Positions 9,566 through 19,026 are shown, numbered from the stretch's first letter. The stretch: 64,000 nt of DNA from Proteobacteria bacterium UBA7415 (GCA_002470515.1 DKML01000012.1:4989-68988); one strand, 5' to 3'. The notes: a model not told the origin generated them from the letters alone. Program-made: numbers and translations.

Positions 9566-11035
9566 CTAACGAAAAGCGTCCTTTATCATTCCGAGCACAC
9601 CTTCACCTGAAACGTCTGTTAATCTGTCTGGATTGAGATCACTACGGTTGATTATGTAGCCCGCCCGATAGCAGGCATTGATAAACCCGCATACGATACT
9701 CGGCTCACAGCCCACCTTAGTGGCCAGATCTGCCACTGTACCGCCCTTAATTAGCATCTTGGTAGACAATTTAAGCAAGCGGTTATCCATTTCCAACAAA
9801 TCAAACGGTGGCCATTTTAGTAATGCATACGCATCGTTAAGATTGAGAGAATCGATCAATTTACCCGTCAATGTAGTGAAGTCATTAACCCACATTAGAC
9901 GGTCAATAGGATAAGAAGACATAGACGACTTTGGCCGCCAATCGGGACTCAAAGGTGATTTAGTGATGACTTTACCACGCATCGCCATTGGCCAACGCGA
10001 GGGTTCGATCGCACTATAAACGGTACGTCTCTCAGCTTTGATAAACATTATGCTGTGCTGATCAGCCATAATCTCAGCATCTTCACGCCAATACTCCTCG
10101 CCTTTTACAACTGCAGACACCTGATCAGATACCGCATTCTGTACTTCTTCGTCAGGCGATCTGGCTAATATTGTCTCAAGAGACTTAGGCTTATTCGCGT
10201 TTGAGACGGCTTTTTTAGCTGATTCTGGAAAAAACTCCTCATCGTCTTCAGCTGACTCAGTCAAATCCCAGGCTTCGATTGAATCCGTCTCCACAATCAG
10301 AACGCTGTTCATCGATGCGCTCTCGTCATCGGTCATTAGGACGACAGGGTCTACATGGCCATTGGTGCGGGTTTTCTCGTAACCTCTTACGTCGTCCACC
10401 ACTTGTACGTAATCGCTATTGGTAAAGGAATGACTACCCACAGAAATTTCTTCAAGTTGGTACTCGTAGTCACCCAGCCGCTCGTTTAATCCTTCGCCAT
10501 CAATTTGAACTCTTGCCAAATCTTTATCCATCATTTCGTCATCCTCTAAGCGCAATTGAAGGTCCTTGGGTAAGCCCGATTCTGCGGGGCGAAAAGAGTC
10601 TTCTTCTTGGAAACTAGCAAATGAAGAACCATCGATTTCGTTTACGAGCTCTAAAACTGATTCCTCTCTAAGCGGCTTCTTAGCGTCTTCAAATTCTAAC
10701 GTTTTGACGGCCTCTCGAAAATCAGTCCACTGCACTGGATGGCCTAATTCAAAAACGTGCTTGAGAGATCGGTCAACACTACCTATTCCAATCACAGGAA
10801 TTTTTACTGTACCGTCGAATGCGGTCCACTCATCAGAATCAAAATCAACAACTAAAAAGTCCAGTTCCGCTAATACAGCTGAACTATTTGAAGCACTTAG
10901 ATCAATTTCTTTAGCCTCTGCGACCGTCCAAACCAACTCATTCTTTGCTAAGTTAAAAAATGAGCGCAGCACAATTTGTTCGCGTTTAGATACGCCAATA
11001 AAAGCAAACGATTTGGTAGAAACTGTTTTGGTCAT
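9566..11035 (-). CDS. Conserved-looking protein of unknown function, possible regulatory protein
   Basis: 489 aa from the ATG at 11033-11035, with no signal peptide or membrane segment. I recognise three parts. Residues 1 to about 110 alternate beta and alpha with hydrophobic strands (FAFIGVS, LDFLVVDFDSD, IPVIGIGS), like a receiver-type alpha/beta domain. A long, very acidic linker runs from about 115 to 300. The C-terminal globular region (about 325-489) ends in a winged-helix-like pattern: DAYALLKWPPF, a helix, then TVADLATKVGCEPSIVCGFINACYRAGYI. This suggests a cytoplasmic regulatory protein, but no family name is certain. It is flanked by lapB upstream and dapB downstream on the same strand, each about 130 bases away. 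Confidence 0.7.
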   Translation of the reverse strand: MTKTVSTKSFAFIGVSKREQIVLRSFFNLAKNELVWTVAEAKEIDLSASNSSAVLAELDFLVVDFDSDEWTAFDGTVKIPVIGIGSVDRSLKHVFELGHPVQWTDFREAVKTLEFEDAKKPLREESVLELVNEIDGSSFASFQEEDSFRPAESGLPKDLQLRLEDDEMMDKDLARVQIDGEGLNERLGDYEYQLEEISVGSHSFTNSDYVQVVDDVRGYEKTRTNGHVDPVVLMTDDESASMNSVLIVETDSIEAWDLTESAEDDEEFFPESAKKAVSNANKPKSLETILARSPDEEVQNAVSDQVSAVVKGEEYWREDAEIMADQHSIMFIKAERRTVYSAIEPSRWPMAMRGKVITKSPLSPDWRPKSSMSSYPIDRLMWVNDFTTLTGKLIDSLNLNDAYALLKWPPFDLLEMDNRLLKLSTKMLIKGGTVADLATKVGCEPSIVCGFINACYRAGYIINRSDLNPDRLTDVSGEGVLGMIKDAFR

Positions 11036-11164
11036 TAATGATGCCTTTCTTGTTGCCTAGCCGTTCGGATGTACGCGAGTTCAGCTAATGTCGGATATTT
11101 GTAATACTGTAGCCTTCCATTGCTTGCACATTTTTAGAAGGGTTAGTATTAAACAATTTACTGT

Positions 11165-12322
11165 CTATCGAAATGATTCCCAATGACTGCAATTAGGGCA
11201 GTGCCAATGAATTGACTTAACACTATAGCCACAGACATCACAAGTATACTGAAGATTGTCGTGCTTTGCCTTTTCTAGAAGCGCCATAAGAGTTTTTTCT
11301 TGAACCCCTGGATCTAGGTTCTGTTGCTTTGTCCCTGCTAGCATTAGATGAGCTGCGGCTCCAGTTATCCCATTCGACTCGGTAAGCTCAACAATCATTT
11401 TCTGGGCAATCGATTTTCCAAAAACATCAACACAGGCTTGATGCCACGCCGTGAAACTCGGCTCTCCACGAGGCAGAGCGGGTAATCTTTTAAGGTAGGA
11501 CGCCAGAGACTCTCGGTTATTAAATAGTCGATAAGCCCGTATGATTTTCTGAACCACAAGGTCTATTAAACTAGGGTTACGCGCGCTCAAATCCTGCCAG
11601 TAGCGCGCAGCGCTTGAATAATCCTCTAGGGCAAATGCAAGATCGCCTTTGAGCAATAACGCTCTGGCCGACTCTTTATTAACTGACGAGGCATTTCTTA
11701 AGTATTTATCTGCATTAGCAAATTGCGCCTCGGCTATAGCCTCCTCGGCCAGCTCGCACCAGTACTGCGAAAGAGATTCATTTAGCTCAGGCTTGTCTTG
11801 TCTGCGATGCAATAGAATAACGTCAATAGCGCTTCGCCACTCTTTTTCGCGACGATAAATTTTCTCCAACCCCTCAATAGCTTGCTTGCGATACAACGGC
11901 GAATCCATTAACTCTTTATAGAGGTTCTCCGCTCGATCAAGCAACCCTGCATGATCGTAGTCCTGCGCCAACTCAAATATGGCTTGCAAGCGATGTTCGT
12001 CAGAAAGATGGGGGCGTGCTATTAAATTTTGATGAACCCGTGTAGCCCGGTCAACTTGGCCCTTGCGTCGGAACAGTCCCCCAAGCGCTAGATGTAATTC
12101 AACCGTTTCGCTATCGACCTCAATCGCCTTAATGAAGACTTCTATGGCTTTATCAGGCTCTTCATTTAGCAAAAAGTTTAACCCTTTGAAATAATCTTCA
12201 CTAATCTTGCGCTGCACACCCTTACGTCGGCGCGCACTAAACCATAGGGCCAGCTGCACACCACACAAAAAGGCCAGCATTAGTGCTGGCCAAGTCCAAT
12301 CAAATGAGCTTAACCAAGCCAA
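11165..12322 (-). CDS. lapB: Lipopolysaccharide assembly protein LapB (YciM)
   Basis: Inner-membrane TPR protein that in E. coli directs FtsH to degrade LpxC, so tuning LPS synthesis. 385 aa (E. coli 389). An N-terminal membrane anchor spans about residues 8-30, followed by RRRK and a TPR solenoid (about 40-340). The C-terminal rubredoxin-like metal site has Cys361, Cys364, Cys375 and Cys378 (CDVCGY and CPNC). The start is a TTG at 12320-12322, three bases after the lapA stop, with GAGG inside the lapA end as ribosome site. Its protease partner ftsH is in this window. The two flanking glycan clusters are additional surface-polysaccharide genes. Confidence 0.96.
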   Translation of the reverse strand: MAWLSSFDWTWPALMLAFLCGVQLALWFSARRRKGVQRKISEDYFKGLNFLLNEEPDKAIEVFIKAIEVDSETVELHLALGGLFRRKGQVDRATRVHQNLIARPHLSDEHRLQAIFELAQDYDHAGLLDRAENLYKELMDSPLYRKQAIEGLEKIYRREKEWRSAIDVILLHRRQDKPELNESLSQYWCELAEEAIAEAQFANADKYLRNASSVNKESARALLLKGDLAFALEDYSSAARYWQDLSARNPSLIDLVVQKIIRAYRLFNNRESLASYLKRLPALPRGEPSFTAWHQACVDVFGKSIAQKMIVELTESNGITGAAAHLMLAGTKQQNLDPGVQEKTLMALLEKAKHDNLQYTCDVCGYSVKSIHWHCPNCSHWESFR

Positions 12323-12325
12323 TGA

Positions 12326-12622
12326 CTAGACCTCATCCTTAATCGGAGCCGCTCTTAAATTTTGCACTTCTTGCTCGGCTTTGACCAAATTTTTCTTAGT
12401 CTTACCGAGAGAACGTTTATGTTTTAACAATGAGAGGCTCATGAAAAGCACACCAAAAAACAAACCGAGCAGGAACGGAATCACTATTAAAACAAACATA
12501 GGAAGGGTGTACTCAACCCCCCAATAGTATTGGACCAGAACACTGTCTGGGTTCTTCATCTCTATGGTAATCAAGAAAAAACATATGATCACAAACAGTA
12601 CGAGGGCTAAGGCTCTTTTCAT
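12326..12622 (-). CDS. lapA: Lipopolysaccharide assembly protein LapA
   Basis: Small inner-membrane partner of LapB. 98 aa with two membrane segments (about 3-21 and 40-63) and a short cytoplasmic coiled coil (about 68-92), as in the family (DUF1049). It starts at ATG 12622. It is directly followed by lapB and preceded by ihfB across 302 bases, matching the ihfB-lapA-lapB order of Gammaproteobacteria. Confidence 0.93.
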   Translation of the reverse strand: MKRALALVLFVIICFFLITIEMKNPDSVLVQYYWGVEYTLPMFVLIVIPFLLGLFFGVLFMSLSLLKHKRSLGKTKKNLVKAEQEVQNLRAAPIKDEV

Positions 12623-12722
12623 AAGGCTTTTGGAAACAATAGAGTTGATGGAATTGCTAAGTTCGATCTAAGTCAACTTAATAAATTAGTCAACTAAATC
12701 AAAATATAAATACAACAAGGAT

Positions 12723-12751
12723 ATAGTACAGCTAACTTGGCATTACTCCAA
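12723..12751 (-). promoter_or_regulatory. Candidate promoter for lapAB
   Basis: On the minus strand TTGGAG (12746-12751) and TACTAT (12723-12728) have a 17-base spacer, about 100 bases upstream of lapA. The surrounding 302-base gap is AT-rich and holds this element and the tandem repeat at 12866-12911. Assigned by eye, so uncertain. Confidence 0.35.
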
Positions 12752-12865
12752 TCCTATGCTTGCTGATTCAGAGAAATCTATTCTTTAAGAGTTGATTAAT
12801 TGACGACAGAAAAAAGTAGCAATGGGAGAAACCGTTATCACAAACAGTTGAACCAAACTATTCTG

Positions 12866-12911
12866 GGCTAGGACTCTAAGGGCTAGGATTCTAAAGGTGG
12901 GGATTCTAAAG
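12866..12911. repeat. Short degenerate tandem repeat behind ihfB
   Basis: Three adjacent copies of a 15-16 base unit, GGCTAGGACTCTAAG (12866-12880), GGCTAGGATTCTAAAG (12881-12896) and GTGGGGATTCTAAAG (12897-12911), end 13 bases from the ihfB stop. No coding frame is implied. No terminator-like stem was seen at the ihfB end. Confidence 0.8.
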
Positions 12912-12924
12912 ATTGAGACTCACT

Positions 12925-13221
12925 CTAAGAATCAACACGCTCTTTAAGCTCTTTACCCGGTTTAAAGTGTGGTGAAAACTTTCCTTCCACAGACACAGAC
13001 TCTCCGGTTTTTGGATTTCGACCTACTCGCGCTTCGCGGTAATGCAAAGAAAAGCTACCGAATCCACGTATCTCAATTCGTTCACCTTCAGTAAAACTAT
13101 CACTTAAACGCTCAAGCATTGCTTTTACAGCAAGCTCTACGTCCCTATGGGCTAGATGAGGCTGCTGCTCAACTAGAATTTCGATCAGTTCGGAACGAGT
13201 TATGGTGGCTTGCGTGGACAT
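12925..13221 (-). CDS. ihfB: Integration host factor subunit beta
   Basis: Histone-like subunit that with IhfA bends DNA at specific sites. The chosen ATG at 13219-13221 gives 98 aa; a TTG one codon earlier is also in frame. The HU/IHF fold is clear, with [21 protein letters not shown] (the DNA-binding arm carrying RNPKTG, near residues 60-65) and the C-terminal [11 protein letters not shown]. In relatives it follows rpsA directly. Here a decayed acyltransferase gene and about 2 kb separate the two. Confidence 0.97.
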   Translation of the reverse strand: MSTQATITRSELIEILVEQQPHLAHRDVELAVKAMLERLSDSFTEGERIEIRGFGSFSLHYREARVGRNPKTGESVSVEGKFSPHFKPGKELKERVDS

Positions 13222-13266
13222 CAATGCGACCTACTGTATAAATGAGTTGTGTTCTAAGTGATGCTA

Positions 13267-13283
13267 TCGAAACAATGTTTCGA
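13267..13283. promoter_or_regulatory. Perfect 17-bp palindrome upstream of ihfB
   Basis: TCGAAACA and TGTTTCGA flank a single A, an exact inverted repeat of 8-bp arms 46 bases before the ihfB start. Such odd-length symmetry is typical of operators for dimeric repressors, and its position would overlap or abut the ihfB promoter. The regulator is unknown. Confidence 0.5.
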
Positions 13284-13302
13284 GTATAAATCGATTACAT
13301 TG

Positions 13303-13335
13303 AAAAAAAAGGCAACTAAGAATTTTTTCTTAGTT
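13303..13335 (-). terminator. Probable terminator between the acyltransferase pseudogene and ihfB
   Basis: On the minus strand a 9-bp AT-rich stem (AACTAAGAA at 13314-13322 and TTCTTAGTT at 13327-13335, four-base loop) is followed by GCC and eight T (13303-13310). It would shield ihfB from transcripts entering from the pseudogene. The AT-rich stem lowers confidence. Confidence 0.55.
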
Positions 13336-13608
13336 TATCAAGCGTGTCGCATAAAGAAGGCTAAGCGAAGCGCCTAAGTATAGTGATCCGAGGTAAGAGG
13401 CGCAAGCGTGCATTCTGAAAAACCTCAATTTTTACAATGGTTTATGAGACATCTGACAAAAACGAGAAGTTCAGAAATTCAGGTTGGCTCGCATGCTTCA
13501 AATATAATAAAAGGAATTATTCTACATAAGGCACATGTAATCAGAACAACAGCGACCGCTCTAAGATCTAAGAAGCTTGAGGTTAGCAGCCTTCACGATC
13601 AACTCCGT
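13336..13608. other. Non-coding stretch after the acyltransferase pseudogene
   Basis: 273 bases between the pseudogene end and the terminator. The plus-strand frame at 13408-13680 has no recognisable protein features and runs antisense into the pseudogene, so I do not call it. The stretch is probably remnant sequence. Confidence 0.4.
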
Positions 13609-14788
13609 TTAACGAGCAATCATTTGCCGAAACACTTCGTCTTCTGCGAGTTTGTTACCAAAAAACTTAGCTCCTTCTAGGGTGTAATGTCCATAATCGT
13701 ACAGAGTTTTAAACCCACTCTGCGTGTATGCGTGGCAAATCTCAGATGGAAGGTCACAGACCAGAGGTACTTTATTATAATAGGCGGCCCCATGCCTATC
13801 AGCTACTGCCTCCACCTCTTTATTATAGTCAATTATGTGACTCTGCAACTGCTTAAACAGTAAACGATCAGCTTCATCTTTAAGGATCGCAAACGAAGGA
13901 GGGTTTGCAGTGTAATCAGAGCTCCTGTAACCGAAAAAAACATGGTCGGCGGACCACTTCCCTCAATGGGGCTAAATTCTGCGGTATTGCCCATTACAAC
14001 CACTTTTTTACCATCCCTTCTTGCACGATCAATTAAAAACCTCAGACCGTCCAGATCATTCGTGGACATCAGATTTTTATACGGCGCACCGCAGCGAGAA
14101 TCTTGAGAGTATCGAGTACTCACTATGAGTGTTGTTGAAGACTTATATGCTTCGAGTTGATAGAACTCATTTCTTTCTTCTGAATACTCTGTGATGGACT
14201 CGTTAAAACAACTAATTTGATATGTAATGTGAGACATATTAATATTGCAAAAAAATGGTCTTTAAAAAATTTATAAACGACTAAGGAAACGACGGGAAAG
14301 GCAAGATAAAACTGCTCCTCAACGCCCAAACTCCATGTATGTAGAAACGGTTTTAGGAGCGCACTTTCGGAACCGTATTCTGTTGTGCTAAAGTAGAAAA
14401 AAAAATTTGATCCAAAGAAAATGGATGTTAAGACGCTTTGCGCATATTCAACGAAAGCCAAGGGTAGTATCTGCAACCAAGCAAAAGGGGTTGCAACTAT
14501 AATCACTAAGAACAGAACAGGCAAAATACGTCGTGTCCTGCGTTCGTAAAAGTTAGAAAAACTGAACGCCCCAGTTTCGTAAAGCTCGCTGAGTATGATT
14601 CTTGTTATCAGATAACCACTGATGACAAAAAAGATATCAACACCAATAAAACCTCCCTGAAACCAATCAAGACCAAAGACACTAAACTGGGCATGGTAAA
14701 GAACAACGCTAATAACAGCAATAGCTCTCAGACCATCCACTTCAGGTCGATACAATAATTTGGATGGGATTCGAACCATACTCATCAC
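13609..14788 (-). pseudogene. Decayed acyltransferase 3 / SGNH (OafA-like) gene
   Basis: Remains of an O-antigen or exopolysaccharide acetyltransferase. The N-terminal part (14788 to about 14200) is well preserved, with YRPEVDGLRAIAVISVVLYH, FIGVDIFFVISGYLIT and HTWSLGVEEQFYLAFP. About 190 residues in, the frame ends in unrelated sequence. An SGNH-domain remnant follows in a second frame (14237-13833, including YSQDSRCGAPY and DGLRFLIDRARRDGKKVVVMG), and a C-terminal piece in a third (13848-13609, YDYGHYTLEGAKFFGN). Intact family members are about 600-680 aa, so roughly 300 central codons are deleted and there are at least two frame changes. It lies between ihfB and rpsA. Confidence 0.88.
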
Positions 14789-15199
14789 CTAAGAAATAAT
14801 TTTAAAACACGCAGCTAGGATTACATTCATCAATCTACTTAGAGACTTTTTGTTGGGGATTTTGGAGTGCAAACCTCATCTTAAAAATTGCTTTGCTATC
14901 CAGCTAAACTTCCAAAGATAATTCATCCCCTAAGGTGGTTTTGCTAATGCGAGGTTCAGGAGTATTGTACTTGACCCTCCATTCTTAAAGACCCTCATTT
15001 GGTACATCGACGAACTAGACTAGTTCTGATTGTTTCACGAATCGATGCCAATGGTATTACGTGGATAGCAAGTTTTACAATCTATGCCGAAATAGGTAGC
15101 TGTCTAGTTGTATATTTTTAGAGTTTGGTTCGAACAAAACCTTATTGCCATGCATATAACAATCACCACGCGATACATCAAGTTGATTGGCCTGTCGCC
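14789..15199. other. Gap upstream of the acyltransferase pseudogene
   Basis: 411 bases between the rpsA terminator and the pseudogene start. I see no gene, tRNA or repeat. It presumably contains the promoter of the former acyltransferase gene; no clear one was found. Confidence 0.35.
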
Positions 15200-15237
15200 A
15201 AAAAAAAGCCGCTAACACTTTCGCGTTAGCGGCTTTT
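15200..15237 (-). terminator. Intrinsic terminator of rpsA
   Basis: Stem AAAAGCCGCTAAC (15204-15216) paired with 15225-15237, an eight-base loop, then eight T on the minus strand (15200-15207). It begins 17 bases after the rpsA stop. This is a strong Rho-independent terminator, so ihfB must have its own promoter. Confidence 0.95.
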
Positions 15238-15253
15238 CTAAAACAGTAAACAA

Positions 15254-16927
15254 TTACTTGTTCAACTGCTCTTTAAGCTTCTCAGCCAACAAGCTTGATC
15301 CGCCTGTATCTTCCGAACCACGACCATACTCTTCAATTGCTTCACTTTCGTGCTGCGCTTCTAGAGCTTTAATCGATAGTGATATACGACGTGTCTTACG
15401 ATCAATAGATGTGATTTTAGACTCAACCTCGTCGCCAACACTGAATAGCGCGCTCGCGTCTGCGACGTGATCTCGTGAAATCTCTGCTGCGCGCAAGTAA
15501 CCGTCTACTCCGTCAACTAAGTCAATGGCTACGCCGCGAGCATCTGCTTCGCGAACAACACCTTTAACAACAGCGCCTTTTCCGTTAGCTGCAACATAGT
15601 CTGTGAAAGGATCGCCAGACGCTTGCTTAACACCAAGAGAGATACGCTCGCGCTCAGGATCAACCGCTAGAACAACCGCTTCTAACTCATCGCCTTTCGC
15701 GTAGTCGCGGATAACTTCGTCACCATCCTCATTCCATGACAAATCGCTTAAGTGAATAAGACCGTCGATGTTTCCATCCAAGCCAATAAACACACCAAAG
15801 TCAGTGATCGATTTGATACGTCCGATAACTTTGTCGCCTTTACGATGAGTAGCCGCAAAGCTTTCCCATGGGTTGCTGCGACATTGCTTCATACCTAAAG
15901 ATATACGACGACGCTCTGCGTCAATCTCAAGCACAACAACTTCAACTTCGTCATTCACTTGACAGATCTTGCTAGGGTGAACATTTTTGTTAGTCCAATC
16001 CATTTCAGAAACGTGTACTAAACCTTCAACGCCATCTTCAAGCTCAACAAAAGCACCGTAATCAGTGATGTTGGTTACTTTACCGAAATGCTTAGTACCT
16101 TCAGTAAAACGACGTGACAAGTCTTGCCATGGATCAGAACCCATTTGCTTGATACCCAATGATACGCGAGCTTTCTCACGATCGAATTTCAATACGCGGG
16201 CTTCGATATCTTGACCAACTTCCAACACTTCTGAAGGGTGCTTGACGCGTTTCCACGCCATGTCGGTGATGTGCAACAATCCGTCGATTCCGCCCAAGTT
16301 GATGAAAGCACCGTAATCGGTAAGGTTCTTAACGATACCTTTAACGATTTGGCCTTCTTCAATAGTCTTGAGTAGCTCTTCGCGCTCAGCACCAAGTTCG
16401 TTTTCAACAACTGCGCGTCGTGAAACAACAACGTTGTTGCGAACTTTGTCAATCTTGATAACTTTAAGCTCAAGATCACGATTTTCTAAATAAGCAGAGT
16501 CTTTAACTGGGCGAACATCAACCAACGATCCAGGTAGGAACGCTCGAACATTCTGCAGAGAAACGGTGAAACCACCTTTGACTTTGCCAGTAATTTGTCC
16601 AACCACAATATCGCCGTTTTCGTGAGCTTTTTCTAATTCAGCCCAAACTCGTACGCGACGCGCTTTGTCATGTGACAATTTAGTGCGTCCATACCCGTCT
16701 TCAACACTCTCGATAGCAACTTCAACTAAGTCACCAGCGTTTACGTTATATTCGCCATCAACTTTAGCAAATTGCGATAGTGGGATTTCTGCCTCTGATT
16801 TGAGGCCTGCAGTAACTAGAACATAGTCACCGTCAACTGATACTACTTCTGCTTTGATCACCTCGCCCACAGTCATTACTGTGTTCAATAGGCTTTCTTC
16901 AAACATCTCAGCGAATGATTCGCTCAT
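15254..16927 (-). CDS. rpsA: 30S ribosomal protein S1
   Basis: Binds mRNA leaders and delivers them to the 30S subunit. 557 aa (E. coli 557) with six S1-type OB-fold repeats; repeats 3 to 5 carry the clearest motif ([25 protein letters not shown]). Repeats 1 and 2 bind the ribosome. It starts at ATG 16925-16927 ([13 protein letters not shown]), the typical N-terminus. It follows cmk by 73 bases and ends in a strong terminator. aroA-cmk-rpsA is a classic gammaproteobacterial arrangement. Confidence 0.99.
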   Translation of the reverse strand: MSESFAEMFEESLLNTVMTVGEVIKAEVVSVDGDYVLVTAGLKSEAEIPLSQFAKVDGEYNVNAGDLVEVAIESVEDGYGRTKLSHDKARRVRVWAELEKAHENGDIVVGQITGKVKGGFTVSLQNVRAFLPGSLVDVRPVKDSAYLENRDLELKVIKIDKVRNNVVVSRRAVVENELGAEREELLKTIEEGQIVKGIVKNLTDYGAFINLGGIDGLLHITDMAWKRVKHPSEVLEVGQDIEARVLKFDREKARVSLGIKQMGSDPWQDLSRRFTEGTKHFGKVTNITDYGAFVELEDGVEGLVHVSEMDWTNKNVHPSKICQVNDEVEVVVLEIDAERRRISLGMKQCRSNPWESFAATHRKGDKVIGRIKSITDFGVFIGLDGNIDGLIHLSDLSWNEDGDEVIRDYAKGDELEAVVLAVDPERERISLGVKQASGDPFTDYVAANGKGAVVKGVVREADARGVAIDLVDGVDGYLRAAEISRDHVADASALFSVGDEVESKITSIDRKTRRISLSIKALEAQHESEAIEEYGRGSEDTGGSSLLAEKLKEQLNK

Positions 16928-17000
16928 ATTTCACCTTGTTAACCCAGCCAATTTTTATGGCAGCTGAATTAGTTTAGACCAAACGCCCAGTCCGATGGGG

Positions 17001-17696
17001 TTAGCGTTGCTTTACATAATCCTTTATTAGCGTAACTACTTCTTCAATCGTTAAATTGGAAGTATCGATCGATAACGCATCATCTGCTGCTTTAAGCGGT
17101 GATGCTTCTCGATTCGAATCTCGGACGTCACGCGAATGGATCGACTCTTTAAGGCGCGCGAGATTAACATTGAACCCCTTAGATTTCAACTGATCAAAAC
17201 GTCTTTGTGCCCTTATTTCTACGCTCGCAGTAAGGAATATCTTGTACTGCGCGTCTGGGAAAACGACTGTTCCCATATCTCGTCCGTCGGCAACCAATCC
17301 CGGCGCTTGTCTACTGCGCTGCTGAAGCTTTAACAAAGCCGCTCTCACCTCCTTGATAGGCGCTATTTTGGAGGCCATTTCACCGGTTTCTTCTGTTCGT
17401 AATTGGTCAGTCGCATCAACGTCGTTAACAATAATTTTAGCAACGTCACCGAGCCTGATTTCGAAACCGAGCTGCATTTTGTCGGCTAGATCAGTAAGTC
17501 CGCGAATATCGTTGTTATCAACACTATTCTTGAGCGCGCTCCACGCTAACGCTCTGTAGATGGCGCCGCTGTCTAAATAATGCCATCCGAACTCATGAGC
17601 ACATAACTGCCCAATAGTGCCTTTACCAGAACCGCTAGGCCCATCGAGTGCCAAAACGGGCGGCAGACTCAAACCTGTTTGTGATGAATCAGTCAT
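17001..17696 (-). CDS. cmk: Cytidylate kinase
   Basis: Phosphorylates CMP and dCMP with ATP. 231 aa from the ATG at 17694-17696; the TTG one codon earlier is less likely. The P-loop reads DGPSGSGKGT near the N-terminus, ARG-rich lid segment in the second half, and the DGRDMGTVVFPDA motif in the middle (about residue 137-149). It overlaps the end of aroA by 8 bases, indicating translational coupling, and precedes rpsA. Confidence 0.97.
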   Translation of the reverse strand: MTDSSQTGLSLPPVLALDGPSGSGKGTIGQLCAHEFGWHYLDSGAIYRALAWSALKNSVDNNDIRGLTDLADKMQLGFEIRLGDVAKIIVNDVDATDQLRTEETGEMASKIAPIKEVRAALLKLQQRSRQAPGLVADGRDMGTVVFPDAQYKIFLTASVEIRAQRRFDQLKSKGFNVNLARLKESIHSRDVRDSNREASPLKAADDALSIDTSNLTIEEVVTLIKDYVKQR

Positions 17697-19026
17697 CAAT
17701 ATTTAGGCCTACTTTGTTGGCCAACTCCGCGAAATTGGGAAACGAAGTTGCCACGTTCTCTACACCATTCACTACGATGGTTTCCTCAGAAACACCTGCG
17801 GCGACAGCGAAACTCATAGCAATACGATGATCGTGAAAACTTTCGACTACGCCACCGCTAATGGTACCGCCACGAACCGTCATACCATCTCGGTACTCGG
17901 TTACATCAACGCCAACCGCTTGTAGTCCCGCCACCATCGCAGAAATTCTGTCGCTTTCTTTATGTCGTAATTCCTCTGCTCCGGTAATAATCGTTTCGCC
18001 TTGCGCACACGCCGCGGCCACACAAATTACAGGAAACTCGTCGATAGCAAGTGGAACCAAGGCTGGGTCGATTTCTGCGCCCTTTAAACCAACATACTTA
18101 ACTTCGATATCAGCCACAGGCTCGCCATTTACGGCTTCGCCGATGACTCGCTCGTTCTTAAGTGTTATGTCCGCACCCATGGCTCGCAACACATCAATAA
18201 CGCCAGTTCTTGTGGGGTTGACTCCCACATTCTGCAATACAAGCTTAGAACCTGGCACTATAGAAGCCGCAACCATAAAAAAGGCCGCCGAAGAGATATC
18301 CGCAGGAATATCAACATCACAGGCCGATAAGGTACCACCGCCTTTGATTCGGATAGTACTTACGGCATCATCAATTTTTTCAACTTCACATGGGTATCCA
18401 TAGGCACCCAGCATTCGTTCAGTGTGATCGCGAGTCGGTGCGGGCTCAGTGACAGTGGTCTCGCCTTGCGCATACATTCCGGCCATCAATATGCAGGATT
18501 TAATCTGCGCACTCGCAATAGGTAACTTATAGTCAATGGGTTCTAGTTTGGTAACAGCACGAATATGAATCGGTGGAGTACCACCTTCATCGGTAACACA
18601 CTTTGCACCCATGGCGGTTAACGGCACTGTTATGCGGCGCATAGGCCTGCCAGACAATGATTCGTCACCCACTAATTTTGAAGGAAATTTTTGGGCAGCT
18701 AATATTCCAGCGATTAAGCGCATGGCAGTTCCAGAGTTCCCCATATCGAGGTCAACTTCAGGCGCTTCTAAACCATGCATTCCACAACCGGTAATGGTTA
18801 GGCGTCCGTTCTTTGGGCCAACCGCCTTCACGCCCATCGCCTTGAACGCTCCCAACGTGGCCAAAACGTCCTCTCCTTCAAGCAAACCCGTAATCTTGCT
18901 CTTGCCTTGTGCAAGCGAAGAAAACATCACAGCGCGGTGTGACATCGATTTATCGCCAGGCAGACGAATTTTGCCGCTTAGGCCTTTTTCACTTTTGCGA
19001 CAATGAAACTGTTTATCTGATGTCAT
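17689..19026 (-). CDS. aroA: 3-phosphoshikimate 1-carboxyvinyltransferase (EPSP synthase)
   Basis: Sixth step of the shikimate pathway: joins shikimate-3-phosphate and phosphoenolpyruvate. 445 aa, full length. The N-terminal LPGDKSMSHRAVMF and ITGLLEGEDV resemble the class II (Gram-positive and CP4-like) enzymes more than E. coli AroA (PGSKTVSNRA). The PEP-loop reads GNSGTAMRL rather than the CP4 GNAATGCRL, so sensitivity to glyphosate cannot be inferred. HKESDRI near residue 345 is the conserved catalytic region. It overlaps cmk. It follows tyrA after a 231-base gap; in Pseudomonas tyrA and aroA are fused, here they are separate. Confidence 0.97.
   Translation of the reverse strand: MTSDKQFHCRKSEKGLSGKIRLPGDKSMSHRAVMFSSLAQGKSKITGLLEGEDVLATLGAFKAMGVKAVGPKNGRLTITGCGMHGLEAPEVDLDMGNSGTAMRLIAGILAAQKFPSKLVGDESLSGRPMRRITVPLTAMGAKCVTDEGGTPPIHIRAVTKLEPIDYKLPIASAQIKSCILMAGMYAQGETTVTEPAPTRDHTERMLGAYGYPCEVEKIDDAVSTIRIKGGGTLSACDVDIPADISSAAFFMVAASIVPGSKLVLQNVGVNPTRTGVIDVLRAMGADITLKNERVIGEAVNGEPVADIEVKYVGLKGAEIDPALVPLAIDEFPVICVAAACAQGETIITGAEELRHKESDRISAMVAGLQAVGVDVTEYRDGMTVRGGTISGGVVESFHDHRIAMSFAVAAGVSEETIVVNGVENVATSFPNFAELANKVGLNIDD

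Noticed and set aside
13408..13680. 90-codon plus-strand frame in the gap beside the acyltransferase pseudogene
   Set aside because: No ribosome site or recognisable motif, and its 3' part lies antisense to the pseudogene.
15110..15150. GGTTCGAAC, a tRNA T-loop-like sequence
   Set aside because: No acceptor stem, anticodon arm or D-arm can be folded around it.
17861..18403. 180-codon plus-strand frame
   Set aside because: It is fully antisense to aroA and rich in Ser, Thr, Pro and Ile, as expected of a shadow frame.
17689..19026. Glyphosate-tolerant EPSP synthase from class II-like motifs
   Set aside because: The GNSGTAMRL loop has Gly-Thr-Ala, unlike the CP4 GNAATGCRL tolerance loop, so tolerance is not supported.
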